Source of the DNA: Laguncularia racemosa | Taxonomy: Eukaryota > Streptophyta > Magnoliopsida > Myrtales > Combretaceae | Length of the DNA: 64,000 bases | Assembly (NCBI GenBank): GCA_037954665.1 | Contig: JBBMOL010000134.1 | Coordinates: forward strand, 682,001 to 746,000 | Direction: 5' to 3' | Part shown: positions 22,704-34,375 of the stretch, one piece after another | Position numbering within the stretch: position 1 is the stretch's first letter | Layout of the letters: every line of letters starts with the position of its first letter | Notes under the pieces: generated by a model | Seen by the model: the letters and a program-made list of their open reading frames with translations, nothing else | Databases searched by the model: none | Told to the model about the DNA's origin: nothing | Made by a program: the position numbers and the translations under genes

Positions 22704-24500
22704 TAATAAATAATATATATCACATAGTATAATAGTTTGAAAGATACTTTTGTAGAAAAATTATAAATTAATTACTATAGATATACTTTTGAACTTTTAA
22801 AATGTGCTTTGAAATAATACAAGGAGTGTTGTTGCATTTGATTTCTGGTCTTTCTTCTTACTTTACTTCTATTTTATACTTGTTTCATGGAATCGTTTTT
22901 TTGGTTGCTAGGGGGATTTGTTAAAGCATATCCAATTACTAGTAGATAATTTAAAACATTATAGGTAATCCATTGGGGAAAATTGCAAATAGTCCATAAA
23001 CTTTTAAAATGTGCTTTAATATTCTTAAACTCAGATAAATTAGCTAAAAATAAAAAAAAAAGGTATTTGTTTTTTTAGTCTTAAAAGCAATACATCAAAA
23101 TCAAAATTTATGAATTATTTGTAACCTTTGAGAATAATTATTTGCCAATATATTAAATCTAGAAGGTGTAAAAACTTCATCTTAAAGGTTCAAGAATATA
23201 TCCATGTTGAATTCAAAGTTTAGCGTTTTTGCATTGTTCTACTACACTGGAAATAGCATCCTAAATCTCATCGAATCAAGTCTTCTTCGAATTCCAGACA
23301 TTGTTTTATTGAGAGTAGGGACTGCAAGCAGGTTGATTAAGCGGGAAAACATGGCAAACAAGACACTGTCTATTCGATTCCGGTTGGTTTCGCCGTGAAC
23401 CCCGAGGACACTTTAAGTCCAAAGTTAATCTATTCCATTTCCCTAAGAAATATTTCGGGGATAAAAAATAAAAAATTGTTAACAAGTTATTGGAATGTGA
23501 ATACACTTAAAAAAAAAAGGAAAACAAAACTAAGCAAACAATATACACAGTAAAAGTAAAGCAGTAAAGCTATCCTATCAATCTTAATATAATTCATAAA
23601 CTAAAGATACAATAGAATAGTTAAAAAAATGATACAATTAAGTGTTTTTCGTTTGATTTTTTTTTGGGGTCTTTCTTCTTATTAGACATCCATTGTATAG
23701 TCGTTTCATGAAGGTTTTTTCTTTTCTTTCTTTCTTTTTTTCCCCAATAAGATAAAACATAGATTATCATTAGCAGATATAATAATATAGAAGCATTACA
23801 GTAATCCAAAAACCGCATTGGTTGGGGGATAGATAGCATTTAATTCCCTTTGTGCATAATCATAATCGCACTTGTAATCTTCAAGTTATTTGTTACTTTA
23901 ATCAAGTGTTGCTCCTTTTTTAAGTGTCTGTCACTTGATTGTTAATGCACAATCTTATTAAAGTAACTTCTCTGATGACTCAAATCATATCATATGTCCT
24001 CTTTTCGTAAGCCAAGAAACTTCCTCCTTGACATCTTGACTATGCTCCTCTAGCTATATGTCTATGTATGCTCTCGAGGCAAATCCGCTGGGAGCTTCAT
24101 TTCTCGCCCTTTTGCCAATTGCTGGAATCTTTGATGCTACGCTTTCAGGTTTTGTTCTACCATCTCTCCGGATCCAAGTGCTGATGCCTTGCCGCAGTTT
24201 CCGGTCAAACACTTCCTGACCACATGGAATGGCATACAGACAAGTAAACATGGCCGCGGATTGAATTCACACATAGTGAGAGAAAGAAAGAAGACGTATC
24301 CTTTTGAATTGGTTGAAAATCCCTTATCCATTATTATTTGGTGCTTGTGTCAAACATTAGTAAAGTGCAAAACGGGGTTTCCATTTCATAAAATAATAAT
24401 GCATGTCCTGTTTCAGGATGTCCGATCTCGTCATGTTCACGTGGTGATCTCGTCAAAAGTCCAAGCCCGCCCATCACTGATGACTAAATCAATTAAGCAA
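22704..24500. other. Intergenic stretch between Copia and PGIP
   Basis: AT-rich. 22820-22985 and 23635-23830 look like diverged copies of each other: both have gtctttcttctta, then cgtttcatg(g/a)a, then taatcca with tggggga. 24054-24250 is less AT-rich and open on both strands for about 65 codons, but I recognise no family. The last 140 bases lead into the PGIP leader. Confidence 0.4.
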
Positions 24501-24559
24501 AAGATATGCTTACTGCTCTATCTTGTAGGACCAATTATTATTGCAATAACTCAACGCCA

Positions 24560-24643
24560 TCCTCTTCCTCCTCCTATTCCTACTCCTACTACATAAACAA
24601 TCCCCCACATCACATTTACACAACGCACACGCACACGCACACA
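24560..24643 (+). promoter_or_regulatory. PGIP leader with CTCC-rich and AC-repeat tracts
   Basis: A pyrimidine-rich tract (cctcttcctcctcctattcc) at about 24562-24595 is followed by an AC-rich run (acgcacacgcacacgcacac) up to the ATG. This is typical of a plant 5' UTR. No clear TATA box can be assigned. Confidence 0.4.
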
Positions 24644-25660
24644 ATGTGGCAACGCCACCGCTTTCTAATCTCTCTTCTCCTCCTCCTCCTCTGTACCCTA
24701 CTCCCTCCATCCCTATCCCAGTCCACCAAACCAGAGCGTTGCCACCCAGATGACAAGAGGGTTCTCCTCCAAATCAAGAATGCCTTTAACAATCCTTATA
24801 TTCTCGCCTCATGGCGCCCTGAATACGACTGCTGCACATGGTATTGCGTCAAGTGCAACCGCACCACACACCGCATCACCTCTCTAACTATCTTCTCCGG
24901 TGACCTCCCCGGTAAAATCACTCCCTACATTGGTGACCTCCCCTACCTCCACACCCTCATGCTACACAAACTCTCCAACCTCACAGGCCCTCTTCCCTCC
25001 TCACTGACCAAACTCAAGTACCTGAAATACCTCACCCTTAGCTGGATCAACCTAACTGGACCTGTTCCTGACTTCCTAGGACAAATCCCAAGTCTCGAAT
25101 TCATCGACCTGTCTTTCAACAGCCTCACAGGCACCATCCCTCCTTCCATAGGGTACTTGCCAAACCTCGGTTCCCTCAGGCTGGACCGTAACAAGCTCAC
25201 CGGACCCATCCCAGAATCGTTCGGAAACTTCAAGGAGACGGACTTTTATCTTTATCTGTCGCATAACCAGCTCTCTGGGGAAATCCCCGTGTCATTCGAG
25301 AGAGCACAATTTACGTACTTGGACGTGTCGAGGAACAAGCTAACGGGTGGGGTGTCCATGTTGTTCGGAGCGGATAAGAATTACACACAAACGTTGGACT
25401 TCTCCAGGAACAAGTTTGAGTTTAACTTTTCGAATTTGGATATTCCGACGAGTCTGATATACTTAGATTTTAATCACAACAAGTTGTATGGGGGTATTCC
25501 CGAGGGTATAGCGAAGGTGGACTTTTTGCAGCAATTTAATGTGAGCTATAATAGGTTGTGTGGGAAGATACCAGTAGGAGGGAGATTAGCTAGGTTTGAC
25601 AGCACTGCCTATTTTCATAACCGGTGTCTTTGCGGTGCTCCACTTGATAGCTGTGAGTGA
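24644..25660 (+). CDS. Polygalacturonase-inhibiting protein (PGIP), intronless
   Basis: A secreted cell-wall LRR protein of the family that binds and slows fungal or insect polygalacturonases. It has 338 residues, near the usual ~330. The ATG at 24644 is chosen over the in-frame ATG at 24506 because it starts directly with a signal peptide (MWQRHRFLISLLLLLLCTLL, cut near SLSQS); the upstream codons are low-complexity leader. An N-cap follows, with cysteines in ERCHPDD and YDCCTWYCVKC. Then come ten extracellular-type LRRs (for example LEFIDLSFNSLTGTIPPSIG and LYLSHNQLSGEIPVSF) and a C-cap (NRLCGKIPVGG, NRCLCGAPLDSC). Six N-glycosylation sequons are present. The N-cap lacks the Asp usually found between CCT and WYC. 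The gene is uninterrupted and presumably functional. Its 3' part was duplicated about 4 kb downstream. Confidence 0.95.
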   Translation: MWQRHRFLISLLLLLLCTLLPPSLSQSTKPERCHPDDKRVLLQIKNAFNNPYILASWRPEYDCCTWYCVKCNRTTHRITSLTIFSGDLPGKITPYIGDLPYLHTLMLHKLSNLTGPLPSSLTKLKYLKYLTLSWINLTGPVPDFLGQIPSLEFIDLSFNSLTGTIPPSIGYLPNLGSLRLDRNKLTGPIPESFGNFKETDFYLYLSHNQLSGEIPVSFERAQFTYLDVSRNKLTGGVSMLFGADKNYTQTLDFSRNKFEFNFSNLDIPTSLIYLDFNHNKLYGGIPEGIAKVDFLQQFNVSYNRLCGKIPVGGRLARFDSTAYFHNRCLCGAPLDSCE

Positions 25661-28261
25661 GTGGCAGGCAGAGTGGCTGGGTGCTCCACGTGATAGCTAT
25701 AATGTTTTTAGATTCAACGTTTTGGTGTCATTTTACTATTGCTTTCAAGTATAAATATTAAAAATGTGAAAGTATGATATTTACTGCGGTAAAGTGTATT
25801 TGTTGCAAATTGCAACGGTTAAATATTATTGCAAATTGCAATGGATTTGGAATGGGTTTGTATTTTTAATTTTTTTTTATTTAATTTTTCAAAGTTTTTT
25901 TTAACTATTATCATGTATGATTAGTTTTAATAGTTGAATTAAAAAAAAATGATATTACGATGATATTATAAAGTATTTAAAAAAAAAGATAATTCTAATT
26001 ATTTATTTATTTCTTTAGGAAATATTAAGAAAAAAAAGCTTTAAAGAATCTATTTTGGATCATTTTAAGTAGGAAATATTAAAGAAAAACAACTTTAAAT
26101 AATCCTTTTTTTTTGTTGGAAATTAAGTATTACTGCATAAGATAAAAAGATTGATATATAATATATAAATATCAATTTCATTTTATTACATAATAATATA
26201 ATAGTGGTTGAATAGTGATTGACTAATTTTTACAGAAATTGATATATACCTGAACATGATTGGCAATACACACCATGTGAATGAATCATACCTTCACGTG
26301 AACCTTTATTTTTTTTTGTCTTTGGAGAGACCAAGTTGCTCTAATTTAAGGTAAAACGTTCCTTGTATGAGAAACACGATTATGCATGTTCGACAGAAAA
26401 ATTTCTACTTTTAGAAAGTGATACAACGAGTCCGATGTACAAGTATGGCAAGTCCATGTGATTCCTTCCGCATTCAGTGTCACATCAAGAAATTTGAATC
26501 TCAATGCGGTTGTTCCTGTTGCACATGATCATATATTCGTTGAATGTCCATCATTGATATAACCATTTCAATAAAATTTAAAAGAGATCAACCTTTTGAG
26601 AACACTTCCTTTTAGATCTAAACCATGTGGCATCTATAATTCGTTTTATTTTTACTTCAATGGGTATGTTTAATTTAAAATTAATAATTTATATTAACAT
26701 ATGATATTTTATATCCATATTTTAATGGATTTATATATAAAAACTTAATTCTACTCAATTTTAGTGGTAGTACATAAAGGTTTAGGAGAAAATTATTTTA
26801 CTATAATCATACACTAGTGATTTGTTATATTTTTGTGAGTTATATTCTTAAATTATACAATTTTTTTTTCTAAATGTAATTTAATTAATTAGATCAAAAT
26901 ACTACTTGTAAGGTCAATAGGTGCTTCCCTCATTGGAGCCACGTCTTTTTAACTTAAATAGTGTTATAACTTTCCACTATTCTTCATGCTCACCACGTGC
27001 ACGGTGTACTAGTGTAGTCTTGCCCTGAAGATGTAATTTGTTGAGCATTGCTGGGCTTGGAGGGTAAGGCCACTTTAGACCCGTTCCGGGTCATAATGTT
27101 TATTAAATAATTCAAACGGATTACTTAAAATTTTTAATATAACAAACATAAGCAAAAATCCAAAGTAAATCTTCATTTACTATATTACGTTAATACGTTA
27201 AATTAAGGTATGCCTAATTGACCATTAATGTGAATATTTAAATTAGCCATATCCTTAATTAACTCTTTTAAGTGTGATTGTCCAAGAATGTATATTAGAA
27301 AGGAATTAATAATATGGTATTAATGACATTAACAAGAATGATTCATCATCCTCTTCATCTTTTTCTAGTATTTCAATATCATCGAAACATAATAGGTATA
27401 CTAAAAGATGATAAAATTCTAAAAGGCATATTAAATCATGCAAAGGTAAGTGTATTTCTATAGTACATGTTTGAATAATTCAAACGCTAAAAGTTTAGTA
27501 AATATACAAGAAAATAAAATTTTATGATGTAAACTTGTAAAAAGAAGTATATACTTAACATCATAGAAAAAATAAGACAACCTCATAATACGAATATTAG
27601 AGATGTTAATAAAACTTGTAATATACAAAATTCAATCATAGTTCCCATCATAAGTAAAACTATTGAAGTCTATAAATTTCCACTTAGAAACATTATTGTT
27701 GAAAGCATAAAACTAAAACAAAGATGTAAAGTAAAGCCCGAATTATGAATTATACAAGATCTATATTGAAGTTAGGTTAGTACTTAGACTAAAAATATAA
27801 GAAAAATGTTTAAAACTCTAGCTTTAAATGAGTTAGTGAGTTCATAAACTTGTTTTGGTGCTAAATTTGAACCTAAAAATGTTTTTAAACGGATCCAAAG
27901 AGATTCAATTTGTTTATTAATTATGTTGAGTTTTTCTATGTATTGTGTTTGAATTGGCGAATCGTGCATCCAATTACCAACCCTAAACTTTGATTTATGT
28001 ATGCTTAGATTTATTCAAGCATGCCAAGGATAGTAGGTCATTAGCACCACCTTATTAAAAAGAAGAACATTTTCTCTCTAAGGGATAAGAAATGGATCAA
28101 GTGAGCACAAAAGCAAATATTTTCTTTCCTTTTTTTCTTTCTTTTTATTGTCTCTTTATTTATTTATTTATTTTAATATTGAGTAGTAGTGGTCAATGAC
28201 CCGCCACCTTAGTTGTGTGATGTTCCACTAGGAACCTTTTACAAGTCATGAATCACTTATG

Positions 28262-28885
28262 TCTTGCTTACTTCACTGAATGGAATAAGGCTACAATAGA
28301 ATAATTATTATTAAGAAATAGCTATTATGACAAATTTGTATGATACTGTTTACTTGAATACGATGGAATTAGGGCTACATTGTTTACTTAAAGAAATAAG
28401 GGTAGAATAATATTACATTATAATAGTTTGTTTTTATCTTTCCCATATTTTTGTTACTCTATTAAAGATTTCCTACGTAAATTATATTTGTTAAAAAAAA
28501 AAAAGTGCCTTGCTTGAACAGATGGATTATATATATATATGTAAATGTGTGTGCATGCGCGTGTGCAGCAACGATGGATTATATATGTGGTGTGTGTGTA
28601 GGTGATGACGAACAAGCACGGTGACTAGTGACGACCGACGACAACCAACGACGACCAACGACCAGCGACACTGCTTCTTGGGTGTGATGAGTTTAGAACA
28701 AAAAAAAAAACCAAATCGAATTTCTATTACAGGTGTTTGGGTAGGGAATGGTGATTCTTGATTTTATGTAATTGCAATTCCGTGTGAATTGCTATTTTGT
28801 AAAGTAAACAACGTAATAGCTATTTCATACGTAATAGATCCGTAATGGAATAGTTATTACATTAAAGTTTAAGGAGCCTCCCCAA
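28262..28885. mobile_element. MITE-like insertion in flank unit 1
   Basis: This segment is absent from the paired copy (the corresponding join is near 32005-32040). Its left edge reads gcttacttcactgaatggaa, similar to the start of the MITE-like element at 45011. Its right part has ggaatagttattac-type sequence in which the left-edge motif recurs in inverse. Exact ends are uncertain. Inside is a small CGAC-rich repeat at 28629-28670. Confidence 0.45.
28629..28670. repeat. CGAC-rich minisatellite
   Basis: Short run of imperfect cgacgaccaa units, GC-rich and CpG-rich in an otherwise AT-rich stretch. It lies next to a gtgtgtg run at 28589-28600. Confidence 0.6.
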
Positions 28886-29140
28886 AATTACATTAAAGTT
28901 TTGTTTTTCTTTTTTGATTGTCAATTTTTAAATTTTTTTTCCAATGTTTTCATTTTTTTTAATAATTATATTCTAGGGTCATCCCCATATAATAAGAAAA
29001 TATTAAAATCTATCTTGTGTCATTTTAAAACTTGTTATTTATGAAATCCAAATTATAAGATTTTTTTTTTTTGAGTTGAAATATGAAATTTTAAGACTTC
29101 AATCGAAACAATCTAAAAAGTTTAATGACTTCCAATGAAT

Positions 29141-29141
<1 letters not shown>

Positions 29142-29163
<22 letters not shown>
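29142..29163. repeat. (TC)n microsatellite
   Basis: About eleven TC dinucleotides followed by a T-run. The paired copy at about 32325-32345 has no TC run, so it expanded after the duplication or was lost there. Confidence 0.85.
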
Positions 29164-29171
<8 letters not shown>

Positions 29172-29437
29172 CAAATCGTTGAGTCCACTATAATAGTTAA
29201 AACGACCTTCTAGGGTCTAAAGCTATTTCTTTCTAAACATTATGCTTTAACAATCGGCTATCACAGGACTAAGAATACCCATTACAACTCATCTATCCTT
29301 TCAAATGTATTCACATATCTTCCAAAAAATAGTCTCCATAGCTCTCTTACCTCAAAAAGATAAAAATGTTGTGGGAAGGAGGAGGCAGCAAAATCTTGAA
29401 GCATGCCCTGATTGGAGAGAATGTCAGCAAAATCTCC

Positions 29438-29661
29438 AGGAGCATGTTTGAGTTTAACTTTTCGAATTTGAATAATCCGACGAGTTTGATATTCACAAGC
29501 GGTATGGGTGTATTCCTGAGAGTGTAGCGGAGGTGGACTTTTTGCAGCAATTTAATGCGAGGTATAATAGGTCGTGTGGGAAGATACCAGTTGGACTAGG
29601 TTTGAAACCACTGCCTTTTTTCATTACCAGTGTCTTTGTGTTGCTCCGGTTGATAGCTTTT
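29438..29661 (+). pseudogene. PGIP 3' fragment (pseudogene)
   Basis: Matches the last quarter of the PGIP gene (about 25408-25655). Shared blocks are FEFNFSNL near the left edge, DFLQQFN (29537-29557), YNRSCGKIPVG where the parent has YNRLCGKIPVG, and a frameshifted remnant of the HNRCLCGAPLDS cap. It has lost the signal peptide, N-cap and most LRRs. It also carries a roughly 30-base deletion around the LDFNHN repeat and a deletion after PVG that shifts the frame. The sequence just upstream (29345-29437) is not PGIP-like, so the copy was truncated at its 5' end. No product is expected. Confidence 0.9.
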
Positions 29662-32628
29662 AAGTGGGGGATAAATATTTGCTATTCCTTATGTCTCGAG
29701 TTTATATTTATGATGGTGGAATAAATTTTTATTTTTATGTTTTTTTTTTTTATTTAGATGTTTGAATGTGGTTGGTAGAGATACATTTGAGATAAAAAAT
29801 TCAAAATAGTAAATTTTTATCCATAAGTGCATGACAGAATGGATATTCTATATGATAAATATAATATTTTTTTATTCATCATTTTGGTATCAGTTATTAC
29901 TGTCTTCAAGTATAAATATTAAAAATGTGAAAGTAAAATATTTATTCTGGTTTCACTATTGCTTTCAAGTGTATTTGTTGCTAATTGCAATGATTAAATA
30001 TTATTGCATTGAATGAGAATCCATTTTTATTGAGAATTGAGTGTTGTTGCATGAGATAAAAAGATCGATATATATATCATGTACATATAAGTATAGTGTG
30101 TTAGTATCGATCTCATTTTGATACGTAGTAATAGTTAGTTAGTTTTTAAAGAAAGTGGTATATATGTAAACATAATTAGTAATGTATAGCACGTGAATGA
30201 ATCATGCCTTCGCATGAACAATTTTTTTTTTTTTTTTTTTTATCTTTGGAGAGACGAAGTTGCTCTAATTTTGCTAAAACAAGATAAACGTTCCTCGTAT
30301 GAGAGACACAGTTATGCATGATTGACGGAAAATTTCTACTTTTAGCAAGTGATTTCATACAACCATTTCAATAAAACCCGAAAAGGATGGGCCTTTTGAC
30401 TACACTTCCTATTAAGTCCAAACAATGTAGCATATAATCGTTAGCTATAATTCATTTATTTATTTATCTTTTTACTTCCTTGGGGTATGTTTGATCTAAA
30501 GCTGATGATTCGTGACAATATGTTATATTTTGTATTTATATCTAAATAGATTTGTTTATAAAAAAACTTATTTTATAACATAACTTGTATATTAATCGTG
30601 TTTAAAAATCTAAATTTATAACCAGACTTATTTAATTAATATGTTTTATGTTTAGGCTCAACACATTTATCAACTAAAAAATTTAAACTATGTTTTGTTG
30701 CAATTATAATGTTTATTAAAATAATCAGAATAAATTACTTAAACTAATATAACAAAGTTATAATGCAACAAATAAAAAATTTAAGTAAAATAAGTCTTAT
30801 TAAATATAACTAAATAAACCATTTATTTACTATGTTAAATTGAGCCATGCTTAATTAACCATTAGTGCTAATATTTGAATTAACTGCATCCTTTATTAAC
30901 TCTTTAAGTTAGATTGTCCAAGAGTGTAAATTAGAAAAGAGTTAATAATATGATCCTAAGAATATTAATGAGAATGATCCATCATCCCCTTCATCTTTTT
31001 TTAGTATTTCAATACTATTAAAGCATAGCATTTATACTAAAAAATGATCAAAATCTAAAATGCATATTTGCATCACACAAATCCTTTTGTAGACTAAGCA
31101 AAAGCAATTGTATTTGTATAGCACATGTTTGAGTAATTCATACATTAATTTTTTTTTTTAATATGTAAGGAAATAAAATCTTGTAGTGTAAATTTGTTAG
31201 AAGAGATATATTTAACATTATGAAAAAAAAATAAAACTACATTCTAATACAAACATTAGAGATATAAAATATCTTAAAATAGAATTCATACATTATATCA
31301 AATGAGAGACTATAAATGAAACACATATTATATCAATCATAATCCCTACCATAAGTAAAAATACCGAAGTCCTTGAATTTTCACTTTGAAACATCATTGC
31401 TAGAAGTGTAAACTAAAACAAAGATATAATATAAATTCTTAGATCATTAGTTATATAAAATCTCTATTGGAATTATATTAGAATTTAGGTTAAAAACTAG
31501 AAAAAAAATGTTAAAAACCTTAGTTTTAAAGGGGTGGCAAGTTAATAAACCAATCTAGGTGCTAAATTTGAACCTAAACATATTTTAAAATAGATTAAAA
31601 AAGATTTGATCTGTTTATTAATTATGTTGAGTTTTTTTAATACAAACCCATTTATAATTGTGTCTTATTATGTTAGGTTGGCAAGTTATGTGCCAATTGC
31701 CAACCCTAGACATTAATCTAAGTGTACTTGGGCTTATATGGGCATGTCAAAGGTGGTATCCTATTAAAAAGAAGAGTGCCAATTGCCAACCCTAGACATT
31801 AATCTAAGTGTATTTGGGCTTATATGAGCACGTCAAAGGTAGTATCCTATTAAAAAGAAGGGCAATTTCTCTGCGATGGGTAAAAAATCAACTAAGCAAA
31901 AAAAAAAAAAACGAAGCTTTTTTTTTTATCTTTTTTTTTTTAGACAATGGTAGCTTATGTTTACCAACTTGGGTGGCGCTCCACTAAACACCTTTTATAA
32001 ATCATAATAAGAGGGCGACAACCTCGGAATGATTTAGTTAGGGTTTCGTTTTTCTTTTTGTTTTATTTTACATTTTCAACCGTCTTTTTAAATTTTTTTC
32101 AATGTTTTCATTTTTCTTTAATAGTTGTATTCCAAGGGGGCATCGCCATATGTTGCTCGCCATGTGGTAACCGGTAATTAAGAAATTATTAAAGTCTACC
32201 AAGTGTCATTTCATAACTTGATTTTTACGAAATCTGTAGTTTTAAGATTTTTTTTTTTTTTTTGCTGAAACCTAAAATTCTAGGACTTGAATGGAAACCT
32301 TCTAAAAGTTTAATGACTTCAAATGGAATTCTTTTTTCTTTTTTCAGTAGCTGGGTCAACTGTAATAGTTAAAACGATAAATCTTCTAAGGTCTAATGCT
32401 GTTTCTTTTTAAATATTACGCTCTACCAATCGGCTATGACAATACTAAACATAACTCTTACGATTAATTCTATCCTTTCATATATATATATATATAATTA
32501 CTTATCTTCCAAAAATAGTCTCTATGATTCCCTTATCGTAAAATAGAATTATTGATAAATAAAATAGATAGAATGTAAATGGTAAGAGATTCCAAATTTA
32601 GAATAAAGAGCTTTTACATAATGGTATC
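29662..32628. repeat. Flank unit 2 of the PGIP-linked segmental duplication
   Basis: Collinear with 25661-29345 and non-coding. Differences include loss of the MITE-like block and gain of an 86-bp tandem duplication at 31690-31861. It runs directly into the Gypsy element at 32629 and continues beyond it at 38410. Confidence 0.75.
31690..31861. repeat. 86-bp tandem duplication
   Basis: Two head-to-tail copies beginning gtgccaattgccaaccctag at 31690 and 31776, nearly identical over 86 bp. The paired site in unit 1 (about 27963-28050) has one copy, so this arose after the larger duplication. Confidence 0.85.
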
Positions 32629-33220
32629 TGACGCAGCGCGGAAAGTATAAACAATACGAGACCAATTCTATGATTGGACCTCACGAATAAATAAAGAATA
32701 GTTCTGAGTTTATTCCTTGAAAATATTGACCGCGCACAATCGAGGAAGTAGAGAATAATCTTCTCTAAAAGTGTATATTGACAAAAGAATAAAAAACTAA
32801 CCCTAGAATGGCCTAAAGGCTATTTATAGTCCTAAGGGAAATAATTAACAAGGAAATAAATATGTACACGCGGAAATAAATATACATATACACGTCCGTC
32901 ATCTGGATTATATACGGCCGTGTATCAGGCCGTGTAGGCTTCTGTGGGTACTCTTGATACAACATACGACCGTGCCTTTTGGCCGTGTATCAGGCCGTGT
33001 AGGCTTCTGTGGGTACTCTTGATACAACATACGGCCATGCCTTCTGTCCGTGTATAAAACCGTGTAAGGTTCTTTGGATTTTCCTAACACAACACACGGC
33101 CGTGCCTTCTGGCTATGCATGAGGCCGTGTAAGTTTCTGGGAGCTTCCCGACACATTACACGACCGTGCCTTGTAAGAGACACGCTCGATCAATCAGTGT
33201 CAGCTACGATGCCCGCATCA
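32629..33220 (-). repeat. Gypsy 3' LTR with internal 65-bp tandem repeats
   Basis: 592-bp LTR with TG...CA ends. Four copies of a 65-bp unit run from about 32890 to 33170. Each has a ggccgtgt half-palindrome pair, a (t)aggcttctg-type block and a gatacaaca/gacacaaca block. The start of the last coding frame (minus strand, ending at 33190) overlaps this LTR by about 30 bases. Confidence 0.88.
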
Positions 33221-34375
33221 TTCTCTCCCACCAATGAAGAGCTCGACCCCGAGTTCTCTTCTGGATATAGAGGGTCGTCATCCGAGTAGAATGGAGATAA
33301 GTCAGCTATATTGAAGGTTGTTGAGATCTTCATGCTTTCAGGAAGCCCAACTACATAGGCATTATCATTTATCTTGGTGACAATCTTGTAAGGACCATAC
33401 TTCTTTGGTTGCCATTTGCTATAAGTGCTCATAGGAAAGCATTCATTCCTTAAGAACACCATCACTTGTTCTCCCACTTCAAACAATTTCTTCTTCCGAT
33501 GCTTGTCTGCGGCTTTCTTATACTTCTCATTAACCCTCTCGATCCTCTCTTTCACTTCAGATGCCACAGTTTGGTATTGTTCCGCCAGGAGCTTAGCAGC
33601 TACATTAGATTCTACCCTCTTGGGCAAAAGAGCTAAATCCAATGCGTGAGATGGCACTTTTATATAGACCACTGAAAAAAGGAGATTTCTTAGTAGTTCT
33701 ATGAATGGAACTGTTGTAGGTGAATTCGGCTTGAGAAAGCGCCAAGTCCCATTGTCTTGGCTTCTCTCCACAGATACTTCGTATTAAGTTGCCAAGGGTC
33801 CTGTTTGTCACCTTTGTCTGCCCATCAGTTTGAGGGTGGGCTGTGTTGCTAAAATTAAGGGAAGAATTGAACATGTATCATAGTGTCCTCTAGAAGTAGC
33901 TAAGAAGCCGGGTATCTTTATCGGAAGTAATTGACTTGGGAATCCCGTGTAACCTGACCACCTCCTTAAAGAATAACTTGGCAACACCCTGTGCATCAGC
34001 CGTCTTCCTGCAAGGAATGAAGTGAGCCATCTTGGAGAACCTGTCTACAACCACAAAAACAGTGTCAGCACCTCGTTGGGTACGAAGCAAACCTAACACG
34101 AAGTCCATAGATAGATCCTCCCAGATATTCTCAAGTACTGTTAGTGGAGTGTACAACCCAGTATTTTTGGAATGTCCTTTAGACGTCTGACAGACGTAGC
34201 ACCTTTGCACGATTCTCCCTACATCTCTTCTCAGCTGAGGCCAACGATATCTTGTAACCACTGCCGCTAGAGTCTTATCGCGCCCCAGATGTCCGGCTAG
34301 TCCTTCTCCATGTAGGTCCCTAATTAACTTTTCCCTCAAGGATGATTCAGGAATACAGAGTTGATTTCCCTTCAT
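33190..34375 (-). pseudogene. Gypsy integrase and C-terminal domain, broken
   Basis: 34375-33890 carries the HHCC zinc-binding part (HLGRDKTLAAV, RCYVCQTSKG) and the core with DFVLGLLRTQRG and SITSDKDTRLLSYF. A TAG then replaces the usual Trp. Beyond it, HPQTDGQTKVTNRTLGNL has Lys where the catalytic Glu is expected (GQTE in the family). The C-terminal region (33650-33190) reads EQVMVFLRNECFPM, WQPKKYGPYKI and NAYVVGLPESMKISTTFNIADL, the usual Gypsy integrase tail. The Glu change alone would abolish integration. Confidence 0.85.

Larger units (their letters stand above)
25661..29345. repeat. Flank unit 1 of the PGIP-linked segmental duplication
   Basis: Non-coding DNA downstream of PGIP, matched in order by 29662-32540. 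Shared blocks include agtataaatattaaaaatgt (25749 / about 29911), tctttggagagac with agttgctctaat (about 26320 / 30245), an agattgtccaaga/gattgtccaaga block (27277 / 30910), and the caatcggctatcacaggact segment (29250 / about 32429). No genes are seen. The copy carries an extra MITE-like insertion at about 28262-28885. Confidence 0.75.

Noticed and set aside
24506..24643. PGIP start at the upstream in-frame ATG
   Set aside because: It adds 46 low-complexity residues (Ser/Tyr/His/Thr runs) before a perfect signal peptide. The 24644 ATG gives the usual PGIP length.
31690..31861. CRISPR-like direct repeat
   Set aside because: Only two contiguous copies without spacers, in plant nuclear DNA; a simple tandem duplication.
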